Positions 26,514 to 36,344 of a stretch of 64,000 bases of DNA are shown here, in pieces. The position numbers were made by a program, and so were the translations under genes. Under the pieces are notes generated by a model. That model was not told the DNA's origin, searched no databases, and saw nothing but the letters and a program-made list of their open reading frames with translations. Within the stretch, counting starts at the first letter, position 1. Each line of letters begins with the position of its first letter. The stretch is from Comamonadaceae bacterium (GTDB lineage Bacteria > Pseudomonadota > Gammaproteobacteria > Burkholderiales > Burkholderiaceae_C): contig CANJWZ010000018.1 in assembly GCA_947478725.1 (NCBI GenBank), positions 1-64,000 on the forward strand, read 5' to 3'.

Positions 26514-27986
26514 ATGACGACTGATCTCTCGCAACCATTAGCCTGGAACAACCGCTTTGCCCGATTGGGCGAGAACTTCTCAACCCGCTTGCAGTCCCAG
26601 GCGCTGCCTGAACCCTATTGGATCAGCCGCAACCAGGCAGTAGCGCGGGAATTGGGTCTTGAAGCAGACTGGTTTGCATCGCAGGACGCACTGCAAGCTT
26701 TTGTCGGCAACAGCGTTCTGAGCGGCAGTCAGCCGCTGGCCAGCGTGTACAGCGGCCATCAGTTTGGCCAATGGGCGGGGCAGCTCGGCGATGGCCGGGC
26801 GATTTTGCTCGGTGAACTTGACACGCCTTCGGGCGGTCAGGAGGTTCAGTTAAAAGGTGCTGGCAAAACCCCCTACTCCCGCATGGGCGATGGCCGGGCC
26901 GTGCTGCGCTCGTCCATCCGTGAATATTTATGCTCTGAAGCCATGCACGGCCTGGGCATACCGACCACCAGAGCGCTGTGCCTGACTGGCTCGGACGCCA
27001 AAGTGTTGCGCGAAGACATTGAAACCGCCGCCGTCGTCACCCGCACGGCGCCCAGTTTTATCCGCTTTGGACATTTTGAGCACTTCAGCTACAACGATAG
27101 GCATGTCGAGCTCAAAGCCCTGGCTGACTTTGTCATCGACAGCTTTTACCTGGCCTGCCGTGATGCGGCCAACCCCTACGCCGCGCTGCTTGAAGCCGTG
27201 AGCGAACGCACTGCCCACCTGATGGCCGCGTGGCAATCGGTCGGCTTTTGCCATGGCGTGATGAACACCGACAACATGAGTATTTTGGGGCTGACGATTG
27301 ATTACGGCCCGTTCCAGTTTTTGGACGCTTTTGACCCAACGCACATCTGCAACCATTCGGACACCCATGGCCGCTATGCCTACAACAAGCAGCCGAACAT
27401 CGGCTACTGGAATTTGTTTTGCCTGGGCCAAGCCCTGCTGCCGCTGATCGGCGAGCAAGAGCTGGCGCTGGCGGCGCTCGAGCCGTACAAAGCCATCTTC
27501 CCCGCTGCATTGGGCGGCAAAATGCTCGCCAAACTGGGCTTGACCCAAGCGACACCCGACACCAACGCGCTGATTGAAAGCACCTTCAAGCTGCTGGCCG
27601 ACAACAAGGTGGACTACACCATTTTCTGGCGGCGACTGTGTGCATTTACCCCGCAAAGTGGGCATGAACCCCTGCGCGATTTGTTTTTTGACCGGGAATC
27701 CTTCAATGCCTGGGCGCTACACTATTCAGAGCTTCTGACCCATGAATCTATTGGCTTAGAGGTCGATTCAAGAGCTATTTTGATGCTCAAAAGCAACCCG
27801 AAATACGTGTTGCGCAACCATTTGGGCGAAGAAGCCATCCGCGCCGCGAAAATGAAAGACTACTCCAAGATCCGCACCTTGTTAGACACCCTGCAAGCCC
27901 CATTTGATGATCATGCTGATCACGATGCGCTGGCTGGCTTTCCGCCAGAGTGGGCCAGCGGTATTGAAATCAGCTGCAGTTCCTGA
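26514..27986 (+). CDS. selO: Protein adenylyltransferase SelO (YdiU)
   Basis: A 490-residue pseudokinase that transfers AMP from ATP to Ser, Thr or Tyr of target proteins, linked to redox homeostasis. It shows '[21 protein letters not shown]', '[34 protein letters not shown]', '[25 protein letters not shown]' (active-site Asp residues) and '[10 protein letters not shown]'. The C-terminal Cys is present near the very end ('EISCSS'). ATG 26514 has GGGAGA upstream. Residues about 401-420 come from a 57-nt repeat copy. The msrB gene follows, matching the redox theme. Confidence 0.93.
   Translation: MTTDLSQPLAWNNRFARLGENFSTRLQSQALPEPYWISRNQAVARELGLEADWFASQDALQAFVGNSVLSGSQPLASVYSGHQFGQWAGQLGDGRAILLGELDTPSGGQEVQLKGAGKTPYSRMGDGRAVLRSSIREYLCSEAMHGLGIPTTRALCLTGSDAKVLREDIETAAVVTRTAPSFIRFGHFEHFSYNDRHVELKALADFVIDSFYLACRDAANPYAALLEAVSERTAHLMAAWQSVGFCHGVMNTDNMSILGLTIDYGPFQFLDAFDPTHICNHSDTHGRYAYNKQPNIGYWNLFCLGQALLPLIGEQELALAALEPYKAIFPAALGGKMLAKLGLTQATPDTNALIESTFKLLADNKVDYTIFWRRLCAFTPQSGHEPLRDLFFDRESFNAWALHYSELLTHESIGLEVDSRAILMLKSNPKYVLRNHLGEEAIRAAKMKDYSKIRTLLDTLQAPFDDHADHDALAGFPPEWASGIEISCSS
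27714..27770 (+). repeat. 57-nt dispersed repeat inside selO
   Basis: Sense to selO. Starts GCGCTACAC, has GAGCT at 16-20, ATTGGCTTAGAGG near 37-49 and GATTCA at the right end. It is in the same frame as the mltG copy: both encode A-L-x3-E-L-L-x3-S-I-G-L followed two residues later by E or D. Confidence 0.7.
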
Positions 27987-28005
27987 TCTTTTTAGAAAGC
28001 AACAC

Positions 28006-28416
28006 ATGACCCCCAAAATCCAGAAAACCGATGCTGAGTGGAAAGCCCTGCTCAAAGAAAAAGGCGCAGAAGCTGTTGCGTTTGAAGTCACCCGCCACGC
28101 CGGCACCGAGCGCGCTTTCAGTGGCAAATACGAAACTGTCTGGGCCAACGGCGCTTACCACTGCATGTGCTGCGGTGAAAAGCTGTTTGATTCTGAAACA
28201 AAGTTCGACGCTGGTTGCGGCTGGCCCAGCTTTTCACAAGCTGCCAATGAAACGGCGATTACCGAGCATGTCGACATGAAGTACGGCATGCGCCGCACCG
28301 AGACGGTCTGCACCAACTGTGGCGCGCATTTGGGCCACGTGTTCAATGACGGGCCGTCACCGACGGGTCTGCGCTACTGCATGAATTCGGCTTCGCTGGA
28401 CTTTGTGCCCAAATAA
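28006..28416 (+). CDS. msrB: Peptide-methionine (R)-S-oxide reductase MsrB
   Basis: A 136-residue repair enzyme that reduces methionine-R-sulfoxide. The two zinc CxxC pairs are '[11 protein letters not shown]' and '[13 protein letters not shown]', with '[10 protein letters not shown]' between, and the catalytic Cys is in '[12 protein letters not shown]'. ATG 28006 starts the conserved domain. It follows selO by 19 bases, probably in one redox-linked operon. Confidence 0.95.
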   Translation: MTPKIQKTDAEWKALLKEKGAEAVAFEVTRHAGTERAFSGKYETVWANGAYHCMCCGEKLFDSETKFDAGCGWPSFSQAANETAITEHVDMKYGMRRTETVCTNCGAHLGHVFNDGPSPTGLRYCMNSASLDFVPK

Positions 28417-28447
28417 CTGAATAAGCTGTCGCCGATAATCCACACCC

Positions 28448-28993
28448 ATGAAGCAATTACTCGATTTTCTCCCCATCCTGCTGTTTTTCGGCGCGTTCAA
28501 GATGTACGACATCTACGTCGCCACCGGCGTCATCATGGTGGCGACCAGCGTGCAGATGGCCATCTTGTACAAACTCGATGGCGGATTGCAAACCATGCAC
28601 AAGGTAACCCTGGCGCTGGTGCTGGGCTTTGGTGCGCTGACGCTCGGCTTTCATGACGAACGCTTTGTGAAGATCAAGCCCACAGTTTTGTATGCTTTTA
28701 CCGGCCTGGCTCTGGCCTTTGGTTTGTGGGTCCTCAAGAAGAATTTCCTCAAAATGATGCTCGGTGCGCAACTCAAATTGCCTGACCCGATCTGGCGCAA
28801 TCTGACCGTCATCTGGATCAGCTACAGCTTTTTCATGGCGGCGCTCAACGCCTATGTGGCCTTGTTTTACACCACTGAGCAGTGGGTCAACTTCAAGCTG
28901 TGGGGTTATGCCCTGCCGCTGCTGTTTCTGGTCGGGCAAGGCCTGTACATCGCCAAATACCTGCAATCAGATGATGAAAAGATCAGCTCGTGA
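28448..28993 (+). CDS. yciB: Inner-membrane septation protein YciB (IspZ)
   Basis: A 181-residue membrane protein with about five hydrophobic segments. '[30 protein letters not shown]' and '[23 protein letters not shown]', '[28 protein letters not shown]', 'WVNFKLWG' are family hallmarks. It affects cell envelope and septum formation. It overlaps bolA by four bases (GTGA). Confidence 0.95.
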   Translation: MKQLLDFLPILLFFGAFKMYDIYVATGVIMVATSVQMAILYKLDGGLQTMHKVTLALVLGFGALTLGFHDERFVKIKPTVLYAFTGLALAFGLWVLKKNFLKMMLGAQLKLPDPIWRNLTVIWISYSFFMAALNAYVALFYTTEQWVNFKLWGYALPLLFLVGQGLYIAKYLQSDDEKISS

Positions 28994-29271
28994 GCGCCCC
29001 TACCACGCCGCCCGTGCACAGCGCGGCCATTGAACAACAACTCATCGCAAAGCTGCAGCCCACACAGCTTCAGGTGATTGACGAAAGCGCTGACCACGCC
29101 GGGCACATGGGCGCCAATGCCGAAGGTTTTGGCACGCACTTTCGGGTCCGTATTGCCAGCCCGGCGTTTGCGGGCAAGACCCGTGTGGCCAAGCATCGGC
29201 TTGTGTATGATGCAATGCAAATTTTTATCGACCAGGGCCTGCACGCCCTGGCTATCGACATCCTCGAATAA
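28990..29271 (+). CDS. BolA family protein
   Basis: A 93-residue BolA-like protein with the class II-type fold: '[28 protein letters not shown]' then '[27 protein letters not shown]' and 'GLHALAIDI'. BolA proteins bind monothiol glutaredoxins and Fe-S clusters and can act in transcription. It starts with GTG inside the yciB stop. The order yciB-bolA-parvulin is common in Burkholderiales. Confidence 0.92.
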   Translation: MSAPTTPPVHSAAIEQQLIAKLQPTQLQVIDESADHAGHMGANAEGFGTHFRVRIASPAFAGKTRVAKHRLVYDAMQIFIDQGLHALAIDILE

Positions 29272-29311
29272 CCTTCCCCAAAAACTTACTCTTACTTTCC
29301 ACAGGACTTTC

Positions 29312-30094
29312 ATGAAAAAGCAACTCTTACTTGTCTGCGCTGCCGCACTGGTGGCCGTCACCGCGCAAAGCGCTCTGGCGCAAAACATCGCCATCGTCAA
29401 CGGCAAAGCGGTGCCAAAAGCACGCCTGGACGCCCTGGCACAACAGGTGGCAAAGTCGGGTCGTCCGGTCACGCCCGATGTGCAGGCGCAAATGCGTGAG
29501 GCGGTGATTGTTCGGGAAATTTTTGCCCAGGAAGCTGAAAAACTGGGCCTTGTCGGCAGCGACGATTTCAAAAGCCAAATGGAAATTGCGCGTCAGAGCA
29601 TTCTGATCACGTCGCTGATTGAAGACTTCAAAAAGAAAAACGCCGTGACCGACGCAGAGCTGAAAACTGAGTACGACAAGTTCTCAGCAGCCAACGGCGG
29701 CAAGGAATACAAGGCCCGTCACATTCTGGTTGAAAAAGAAGCCGAGGCCAAAGCCATCATTGCCAGCCTCAAAAAGGGTGGCAAATTTGAAGACATCGCC
29801 AAAAAACAGTCAAAAGACTCTGGCTCAGGCGCCAACGGTGGCGACCTCGACTGGGCCAACCCGAGCAGCTACGTTGCCGAGTTCACCCAAGCCATGCTGA
29901 AACTCAACAAAGGCCAGATGACCGACGTACCCGTCAAGACCCAATTTGGCTTTCACATCATCCGCGTTGACGACATCCGCACCGCACAACTGCCCTCGTT
30001 TGACGAACTCAAGCCGCAAATTGCACAGCAGATCGAACAGCAGCGCCTGGGCGCCTACCAGCAAGGCCTGAGGGACAAAGCCAAGGTTGAGTGA
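29312..30094 (+). CDS. Periplasmic parvulin-type peptidyl-prolyl isomerase
   Basis: A 260-residue PpiC/SurA-like foldase. A signal peptide ('KKQLLLVCAAALVAVTAQSALA|QN') precedes an N-terminal helical domain ('QVAKSGRPVTPDVQAQMREAVIVREIFAQEAEKLGL') and a rotamase domain from residue 135: 'KARHILVEKEAEAKAII', 'KDSGSGANGGDLDWA', 'GQMTDVPVKTQFGFHIIRVDD'. It helps fold exported proteins. ATG 29312 is chosen since the signal peptide starts there and AGGA lies upstream. Confidence 0.93.
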   Translation: MKKQLLLVCAAALVAVTAQSALAQNIAIVNGKAVPKARLDALAQQVAKSGRPVTPDVQAQMREAVIVREIFAQEAEKLGLVGSDDFKSQMEIARQSILITSLIEDFKKKNAVTDAELKTEYDKFSAANGGKEYKARHILVEKEAEAKAIIASLKKGGKFEDIAKKQSKDSGSGANGGDLDWANPSSYVAEFTQAMLKLNKGQMTDVPVKTQFGFHIIRVDDIRTAQLPSFDELKPQIAQQIEQQRLGAYQQGLRDKAKVE

Positions 30095-30939
30095 GCAGCT
30101 GGCCAAACCATGCTGTGACGCTTGCTGGCCCTTCACGGTTTGGTTTTTTATTCGCACTGGTCAGCCTGCTGACGGCCTGCGCCATGCCCACATCGCCTAC
30201 ATCTACACCCACGCCCCCAGCGCCCACGGCAGAGCTTGCCCCCACAGGCAGGCTGCGCGCAGCGATCAATTTTGGCAACCCCATTTTGGCCAGCAAAGAC
30301 AGCGCTGGCCAGCCGCGCGGCGTGTCGGTGGACCTGGCGCGAGAGCTGGCCAAACGCCTGGGCGTGCCGGTTGAACTGCTGCTTTTTGACGCGGCTGGCA
30401 AAGCGGTTGAGGCCATCAAAACCGCCCAGGCCGACATCGCCTTCGTCGCCATTGACCCGGTGCGCGGCGCAGACATGCTGCAAACGCCACCCTACGTCAT
30501 CATTGAAGGCGCCTACCTGGTGCGCCAAGACTCACTCATCAAAACCAACGCCGAGGTTGACCGCCCAGGCAACCGCATCGCCGTCGGCCATGGCAGCGCC
30601 TACGACCTGTACCTGAGCCGGGAAATCAAGGCCGCCGCCTTGCTGCGTGCCCCCACCTCCCCCGCTGTGGTGGACTACTTTTTAGCCCAGGGTTTAGAGG
30701 TAGCCGCCGGCGTCAAGCAGCAATTGCAGTTGGACGCGAAACGCCTGCCCGGCTTGCGCCTGCTGCCCGGCCGCTTCATGGTGATCCAGCAGGCCTTAGG
30801 TGTGCCCAAAGGCCGTGAGGCTGGCGCGCGTTACGTGACAGCGTTTGTTGAAGAGATGAAGGCCAGCGGCTTTGTGGCTGCGGCGCTGATCAGGCACAGG
30901 ATTGAGGGGGCGGCTGTTGCGCCTCAAGCTGGACCTTGA
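30091..30939 (+). CDS. Lipoprotein substrate-binding protein, family 3
   Basis: A 282-residue extracellular solute-binding protein. The lipobox is L-T-A-C near residues 28-31, so it is anchored to a membrane. 'GRLRAAINFGNPILASKDSAGQPRGVSVDLARELAKRLGVPVELLLFD' and 'AQADIAFVAIDPVRGADMLQTPPYVIIEGAYLV' are SBP_bac_3 hallmarks for polar amino acids. It starts with GTG overlapping the parvulin stop (GTGA). No permease or ATPase lies nearby, so it is an orphan receptor or sensor. Confidence 0.87.
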   Translation: MSSWPNHAVTLAGPSRFGFLFALVSLLTACAMPTSPTSTPTPPAPTAELAPTGRLRAAINFGNPILASKDSAGQPRGVSVDLARELAKRLGVPVELLLFDAAGKAVEAIKTAQADIAFVAIDPVRGADMLQTPPYVIIEGAYLVRQDSLIKTNAEVDRPGNRIAVGHGSAYDLYLSREIKAAALLRAPTSPAVVDYFLAQGLEVAAGVKQQLQLDAKRLPGLRLLPGRFMVIQQALGVPKGREAGARYVTAFVEEMKASGFVAAALIRHRIEGAAVAPQAGP

Positions 30940-31004
30940 ACCGGTTTTGCCTTTTTAACTTTTTTTGACGCTGCAGAACTCGCTTTTTAGCGTCTCTCAC
31001 TCGT

Positions 31005-31061
31005 CAAATCAGCCTACAAGCCAATGAATGCTTGGGCGATAAGCTCCTGAAGCAATAGCAA
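31005..31061 (-). repeat. 57-nt dispersed repeat in the gap before purL
   Basis: On the minus strand: TTGCTATTGCTTCAGGAGCT, then CGCCCAAG, ATTGGCTTGTAGGCTGATTTG. It is the copy I compared most of the others with. Next to it, at 31052-31075 on the plus strand, AGCAAT units run in tandem (AGCAATAGCAATAGCAATAGCAA), possibly a slippage product of the left end. Confidence 0.75.
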
Positions 31062-31107
31062 TAGCAATAGCAATTGACAAGAGCTTCACGCGTCATGGCG
31101 CTGCTGA

Positions 31108-31238
31108 TCAACGCACCACGTCAATATTGACCAGCGTATCGGCGTCAACAAAGATCAGCCAGTCACCCGCTGACGCCTGGTTGAGATAACGGAAAACGGA
31201 TGAAAACTGTGGCTGTTTTTGATCCGCACCAGGCTCTA
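31108..31238 (-). pseudogene. Possible C-terminal gene remnant after purL
   Basis: In the 300-base gap downstream of purL one minus-strand frame without a canonical start reads through about 43 codons and ends at a TGA at 31108-31110. Its product is protein-like (ending 'WLIFVDADTLVNIDVVR'), with a segment reminiscent of a glycosyltransferase DxD region. It may be the tail of a decayed gene or chance. The rest of 30940-31235 holds only the repeat copy. Confidence 0.25.
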
Positions 31239-34200
31239 CCCCACCCAGCGCCGCGCGTTGTGCCACAACTGCATCCACGGGCTGTGGGCTGCTGCGTCCA
31301 GCGGTGTCCAGCTCATCTGGATATTGCGAAAGACGCGCTCCGGGTGCGGCATCATGGCAGTGAAGCGGCCGTCTGCCGTGGTGACTGCTGTCAAGCCATC
31401 AGGGCTGCCGTTGGGGTTGGCGGGGTAACTCTCAGTCACCGTTCCAGTTGCATCGGTAAAGCGCATCGCTGCAATGGACTTGGCGGCATCGCCGCGTCCG
31501 CCGAGTGCAGGCTCAAAGTTGGCGAAGCCTTCACCGTGGGCTACGGCGATGGGCAGTCTGCTGCCGGCCATGCCTTTGAAGAACAGGCTGGGCGAGTCCA
31601 GCACTTCAACCTGGCTCAGGCGGGCTTCAAAGCGCTCGCTGCGGTTGGTGGTAAAGCGCGGCCAGGCCTGGGCACCCGGAATGATGTTGGCCAGCTCGGC
31701 AAACATTTGGCAGCCGTTACAAACGCCCAGGCCGAACGTGTCTTGTTCAGCAAAAAAGGCCTTGAACTGATCGGCCAAGGCCGGGTTGAAGGTGATGGAC
31801 CGGGCCCAGCCGATGCCTGCGCCCAGCGTGTCGCCATAGCTGAAGCCGCCACAGGCGACCACGCCTTTGAAGTCGGCCAGTTGGGCACGGCCCGTTTGCA
31901 GGTCGGTCATGTGAACGTCGTAGGCGTCAAACCCGGCCTGGGTAAAGGCATAGGCCATTTCGATATGGGAGTTGACGCCCTGCTCACGCAGGATCGCGAC
32001 TTTGGGCTTGGACAGCAGCAGAGCGGGGGCTGCTAATTGGCCTGCATCAAATGTCAACTTGACATGCAAGCCGGGGTTGGCCACATCACCGACTGCCGCG
32101 TGCTCTACGTCTGCGCCTGCCGGGTTGTCGCGCTGCTGACAAATGCGCCAGCTCACAGAGTCCCACACCTGATGCAGGTCTTGCAGCTTGGCTTTGAAGA
32201 CCGCTTTGGTGTCGCGCCAGACTTGGACTTCGCCTTTGCCGACGGTGAGCTGCGAGTGTTCGGGTCGGGTTTTGCCAATGAAGTGGCTGAATTTGCTCAA
32301 AGAGTGCTCGCGCAAGGTTTGCATGACCTCATTGCGGACAGCCGTGTTGACCTGGATCACCGCGCCCAGCTCTTCGTTGAACAGCGCCTTGAGCGTCAGC
32401 TCGTCGCGCCGTACACCGACCTGGCTTGCCCAGTTTTTGCTGTCGCCCACTTCCATGCGGCTGTCAGTGATGCCGTCGCCTTCCACCAGCAGCATGTCGA
32501 TGTTCAGCGCCACGCCGACGTTGCCAGCAAATGCCATCTCACAGACGCAGGCAAACAGGCCGCCGTCGCTGCGGTCGTGGTAGGCCATGATCTGGTTTTT
32601 AGCCCGGAGCGCGTTGATGGCATTGACGAGATGGACCAGGTCTTTGGCGTCGTCGAGGTCGGGCACAGGGCCGTCTTCACAGTTTAGAGTTTGCGCCAAA
32701 ATGCTGCCGCCCATGCGGTGCTGGCCTTTGCCCAGGTCGATCAGAATCAGGGTGGTGTCAGCCTCGTCCTGGTTGAGCTGAGGGGTGAGTGTGCCGCGTA
32801 CGTCGGCCAATGAGGCGAAAGCGCTGACGATCAATGACACGGGCGATGTGACTTTTTTGCTGTCAGTGCCATCCTTCCAGGTGGTGCGCATCGACAGGGA
32901 ATCCTTGCCGACCGGAATGGACACGCCCAGCGCGGGGCACAGCTCCATACCCACGGCTTTGACAGTTTCAAACAGCGCCGCGTCCTGACCCGGCTCGCCG
33001 CAAGCGGCCATCCAGTTGGCCGACAGCTTGACGCGTGGCAGTTCTATCGGCGCAGCCAGCAGGTTGGTGATGGCTTCGGCAACAGCCATGCGGCCTGATG
33101 CTGCCGCGTTGACGACTGCCAGCGGCGTGCGCTCGCCCATGGCCATGGCCTCGCCCGCAAAGCCCTGGTAGTCGGCCAGCGTCACGGCGCAGTCAGCCAC
33201 CGGCACTTGCCAAGGGCCCACCATCTGGTCGCGGTGCGTGAGGCCACCCACCGTGCGGTCGCCGATGGTGATGAGAAAGCGTTTGGACGCCACTGTGGGA
33301 TGGCTGAGCACGTCGATCGCGCTTTTTTGCAGGTCTATGCCGGTCAGGTCGATGGGCTTGATGCTGTGCTTGACGGTTCGGACGTCGCGGTGCATCTTTG
33401 GTGGCTTGCCAAGTAGTACTTCCATTGGCATATTCACTGGTGCCCCCACGCTCGTCACTTCGTGTACTTCGCTGCCCCCCGAGGGGGCCGCTGCGCCTGC
33501 GGCCCGGCTAAGCCGGTTCCGCGGCCCCGGCTTGGATGAAGAATCTGCGCCACCATCCATGACAACCAGATCCCGCTCATCAGTTGCCACGCCAATCACT
33601 GCAAACGGGCAACGCTCACGCTCGCAAAATGCTTTGAACTGCGGCAAAGACTCGGGCGCAATCGCCATCACATAGCGCTCCTGGCTTTCGTTGGACCAGA
33701 TTTCTTTGGGTGACAGCCCGCTTTCTTCCAGCGGCACGGCACGCAAATCAAACCTTGCGCCCCGCCCCGCATCGTTCGTCAATTCAGGAAAGGCGTTGGA
33801 CAAGCCGCCCGCGCCGACGTCGTGAATCGCCAGAATCGGGTTGGCCGCACCCTGCTGTGCACACTGGTTGATCACCTCTTGCGCACGCCGCTCAATCTCG
33901 GGGTTGCCGCGCTGCACCGAGTCAAAGTCAAGTTGCGCGGCATTGGTTCCGGTGGCCATCGAGCTGGCCGCGCTGCCGCCCATGCCAATCCGCATGCCCG
34001 GCCCGCCGAGCTGAATCAGCAAGGTGCCCGCCGAAAACAGGATTTTCTTCGTCAAGCCGGCGTCAATCGTGCCGACACCGCCCGCAATCATGATCGGCTT
34101 GTGGTAACCCCAGCGCTGACCTTGCGCGGTCTGCTCGTATTCGCGAAAGTAGCCGTTCAGGTTGGGGCGGCCAAATTCGTTGTTGAAAGCCGCGCCGCCG

Positions 34201-35399
34201 AGTGGGCCTTGGGTCATGATTTGCAATGGGCTGGCGATGTGGTCTGGCTTGCCGTAGTCGCCGCCGAACAGCTTTGACACGGTAAATCCGGTCAAACCCG
34301 CCTTGGGTTTGGAGCCACGCCCAGTGGCACCTTCGTCGCGTATCTCGCCGCCTGCGCCAGTGGATGCACCAGGAAAAGGTGAGATGGCTGTCGGGTGGTT
34401 GTGGGTTTCGACCTTCATCAGGACGTGGGTCAACACGTCATTTGCTGCGCTATACATTTGGGAGCTACTAACCAAGGTATCGCTTGGGCTAGAGGCCGAT
34501 TTGGCGTCTGAAACTGCCGATTTTGCGGTAAAAACCTGCCTTTTTGAGCCTTCCATGATTGACGCGTTGTCTGAATAGGCCACGACCGTGTGTTGCGAGT
34601 TCAGCTTTTCGGTGTTGCGAATCATGCCAAACAGGCTGATGCCCTGGGCCACACCGTCAACCGTAAAGTCGGCGTTGAAGATTTTGTGGCGGCAATGTTC
34701 GCTATTGGCCTGGGCGAACATCATCAGTTCAACGTCGGTCGGGTTGCGCTTGAGCTGGATAAAGGCATTAACCAAGTAGTCGATTTCATCCACCGCCAGG
34801 GCCAAGCCAAACTCGGCGTTGGCTTGTTCAAGCGCAGCTTTGCCCCCGGTCAGCACGTCGATGCTGACCATGGGCGCGGCCTGTAGCTCAGTAAACAGCG
34901 CCGCAGCCTGAGCGCGGTCTGCCATCACACTTTCCGTCATGCGGTCGTGCAGCAAGGCGGCCACTTGCTGGTGCTGCTCGCTCGTCAAGGCGGCTTTGCC
35001 AAACAGGCCAGACTTCAACACCACGCGGTATTCGGTGATGCGTTCAATGCGTTTGACTGCCAAACCGCAGTTACGCGCAATGTCCGTGGCTTTGGAGGCC
35101 CAGGGCGACACGGTGCCCAAACGGGGGGAGACGATGAACACCGCCTCATCCAGCTTTTTACCTTCTGGCGCCTTGCACGGCTCGCCGTAGCTGAGCAAGG
35201 CCGCTAATTGACTTTTTTCTTCTGGACTGGGGGGCTGTTCGGTGGCGACCCAGTGAACAAAACGGGCATTGATGCCCACGATCTTGTGATCCATAGCCTG
35301 CAGCTGGGGCAAAAGCTGAAGGGCGCGAAAGTCGCTGAGAGCGGAAATCGGAGCGTTTGTAGAGCTGTCGCCCTCAAAAGTAGTCAGATGCAGTGTCAA
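31236..35399 (-). CDS. purL: Phosphoribosylformylglycinamidine synthase
   Basis: A 1387-residue large-type PurL (FGAM synthetase) for purine synthesis. The synthetase domains show '[41 protein letters not shown]' and '[27 protein letters not shown]'. The C-terminal glutaminase has '[24 protein letters not shown]', nucleophile Cys in '[12 protein letters not shown]' and 'PHPERVF'. The start is uncertain: TTG 35399 begins 'TLHLTTFEG', while ATG 35456 adds 19 unlikely residues. Two extra in-frame stretches come from repeat DNA (near 33442-33560 and 34440-34560). They account for the greater length against the roughly 1300-residue norm. Confidence 0.95.
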   Translation of the reverse strand: MTLHLTTFEGDSSTNAPISALSDFRALQLLPQLQAMDHKIVGINARFVHWVATEQPPSPEEKSQLAALLSYGEPCKAPEGKKLDEAVFIVSPRLGTVSPWASKATDIARNCGLAVKRIERITEYRVVLKSGLFGKAALTSEQHQQVAALLHDRMTESVMADRAQAAALFTELQAAPMVSIDVLTGGKAALEQANAEFGLALAVDEIDYLVNAFIQLKRNPTDVELMMFAQANSEHCRHKIFNADFTVDGVAQGISLFGMIRNTEKLNSQHTVVAYSDNASIMEGSKRQVFTAKSAVSDAKSASSPSDTLVSSSQMYSAANDVLTHVLMKVETHNHPTAISPFPGASTGAGGEIRDEGATGRGSKPKAGLTGFTVSKLFGGDYGKPDHIASPLQIMTQGPLGGAAFNNEFGRPNLNGYFREYEQTAQGQRWGYHKPIMIAGGVGTIDAGLTKKILFSAGTLLIQLGGPGMRIGMGGSAASSMATGTNAAQLDFDSVQRGNPEIERRAQEVINQCAQQGAANPILAIHDVGAGGLSNAFPELTNDAGRGARFDLRAVPLEESGLSPKEIWSNESQERYVMAIAPESLPQFKAFCERERCPFAVIGVATDERDLVVMDGGADSSSKPGPRNRLSRAAGAAAPSGGSEVHEVTSVGAPVNMPMEVLLGKPPKMHRDVRTVKHSIKPIDLTGIDLQKSAIDVLSHPTVASKRFLITIGDRTVGGLTHRDQMVGPWQVPVADCAVTLADYQGFAGEAMAMGERTPLAVVNAAASGRMAVAEAITNLLAAPIELPRVKLSANWMAACGEPGQDAALFETVKAVGMELCPALGVSIPVGKDSLSMRTTWKDGTDSKKVTSPVSLIVSAFASLADVRGTLTPQLNQDEADTTLILIDLGKGQHRMGGSILAQTLNCEDGPVPDLDDAKDLVHLVNAINALRAKNQIMAYHDRSDGGLFACVCEMAFAGNVGVALNIDMLLVEGDGITDSRMEVGDSKNWASQVGVRRDELTLKALFNEELGAVIQVNTAVRNEVMQTLREHSLSKFSHFIGKTRPEHSQLTVGKGEVQVWRDTKAVFKAKLQDLHQVWDSVSWRICQQRDNPAGADVEHAAVGDVANPGLHVKLTFDAGQLAAPALLLSKPKVAILREQGVNSHIEMAYAFTQAGFDAYDVHMTDLQTGRAQLADFKGVVACGGFSYGDTLGAGIGWARSITFNPALADQFKAFFAEQDTFGLGVCNGCQMFAELANIIPGAQAWPRFTTNRSERFEARLSQVEVLDSPSLFFKGMAGSRLPIAVAHGEGFANFEPALGGRGDAAKSIAAMRFTDATGTVTESYPANPNGSPDGLTAVTTADGRFTAMMPHPERVFRNIQMSWTPLDAAAHSPWMQLWHNARRWVG
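33442..33535. repeat. GC-rich palindromic repeat inside purL
   Basis: Contains CCCCC-CGA-GGGGG and CCGGCT-AAGCCGG hairpins and ends with GC-rich GCGGCCCCGGC. It encodes a low-complexity linker ('[20 protein letters not shown]' and following residues) between two conserved PurL domains. Such hairpin-rich units are known to be dispersed in some Comamonadaceae genomes; this assignment is from memory. Confidence 0.6.
34447..34503 (+). repeat. 57-nt dispersed repeat inside purL (antisense)
   Basis: Plus strand, opposite to purL: GCGCTATACATTTGGGAGCT, then TTGGGCTAGAGGCCGATTTG at the right end. It encodes part of a Ser/Ala-rich insertion in PurL just before the conserved '[13 protein letters not shown]' motif. 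Confidence 0.75.
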
Positions 35400-35494
35400 G
35401 GTGTGGTGGCCTGGTGATGGTTGGCGGGCAGAGCCTGATTTTAACCTTGCACCCACGCCGCACAGGGCGGCTTTGGCGGTGGGATAATCAAACT

Positions 35495-36331
35495 ATGACC
35501 ATTACCTACAAAGACGCAGCGGGCATTGAAGGCATGCGGGTGGCTGGCAAACTGGCCTCTGAGGTGCTCGACTATCTGACGCCCTTCATCAAGCCCGGCC
35601 TGACCACCAATGAAATTGACCGCCTGGCGCACGACTACATGACGCAGGTGCAGCAGACCATACCCGCCACGCTGGGCTACCAGCCGCAGGGCTATGCAGC
35701 CTACCCCAAGTCACTCTGCACGTCCGTCAACCACCAGGTTTGCCACGGCATTCCCAACGACAAGCCGCTCAAAAAAGGCGATATTGTGAATGTGGACGTG
35801 ACGGTGATCAAAGATGGCTGGCATGGCGACACCAGCCGCATGTTTTTGGTGGGCGATTGCTCGATTGCCGCCAAGCGCCTGTGCACCATCACCTACGAGG
35901 CCATGTGGCAAGGCATCATGCGCGTCAAACCCGGCATTCGGCTGGGTGACATTGGCTTTGCGATCCAGCAGTTTGCCGAACGACAGGGCTTTTCCGTTGT
36001 GCGCGAGTTTTGCGGCCACGGTATTGGCCAGAAGTTTCATGAAGACCCCCAGGTGCTGCACTACGGCAAGCCAGGCACGCTGGAAGAGCTCAAGCCGGGC
36101 ATGATTTTCACCATTGAGCCGATGATCAACGCCGGCAAGCGCGACATCAAGAACGGCCCGGAAAAAGACGGCTGGTCCATCGTCACCCGTGACCATTCGC
36201 TGTCGGCGCAATGGGAGCACACGGTTCTGGTCACCGAGACAGGCTACGAGGTGCTGACGCTGTCAGCAGGCTACCCACCGCTGCCCGCTTTTGTCACGCC
36301 ATCCAGCGCGCAAGAAGCTGTGCTTGCCTGA
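35495..36331 (+). CDS. map: Methionine aminopeptidase, type I
   Basis: A 278-residue metalloprotease that removes N-terminal Met. Metal ligands fall in '[23 protein letters not shown]' (two Asp), '[17 protein letters not shown]' (His), 'MIFTIEPMI' (Glu) and '[10 protein letters not shown]' (Glu). The substrate His lies in '[10 protein letters not shown]'. It lacks a zinc-finger extension. ATG 35495 fits the family start. Divergent from purL and just upstream of glnD. Confidence 0.96.
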   Translation: MTITYKDAAGIEGMRVAGKLASEVLDYLTPFIKPGLTTNEIDRLAHDYMTQVQQTIPATLGYQPQGYAAYPKSLCTSVNHQVCHGIPNDKPLKKGDIVNVDVTVIKDGWHGDTSRMFLVGDCSIAAKRLCTITYEAMWQGIMRVKPGIRLGDIGFAIQQFAERQGFSVVREFCGHGIGQKFHEDPQVLHYGKPGTLEELKPGMIFTIEPMINAGKRDIKNGPEKDGWSIVTRDHSLSAQWEHTVLVTETGYEVLTLSAGYPPLPAFVTPSSAQEAVLA

Positions 36332-36344
36332 GCCATTGCATCAG

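Noticed and set aside
26928-27665. 245-codon open frame on the minus strand
   Set aside because: Antisense to selO with no recognisable motif.
31200-32036. 278-codon plus-strand frame
   Set aside because: Opposite the glutaminase domain of purL; composition typical of an antisense frame.
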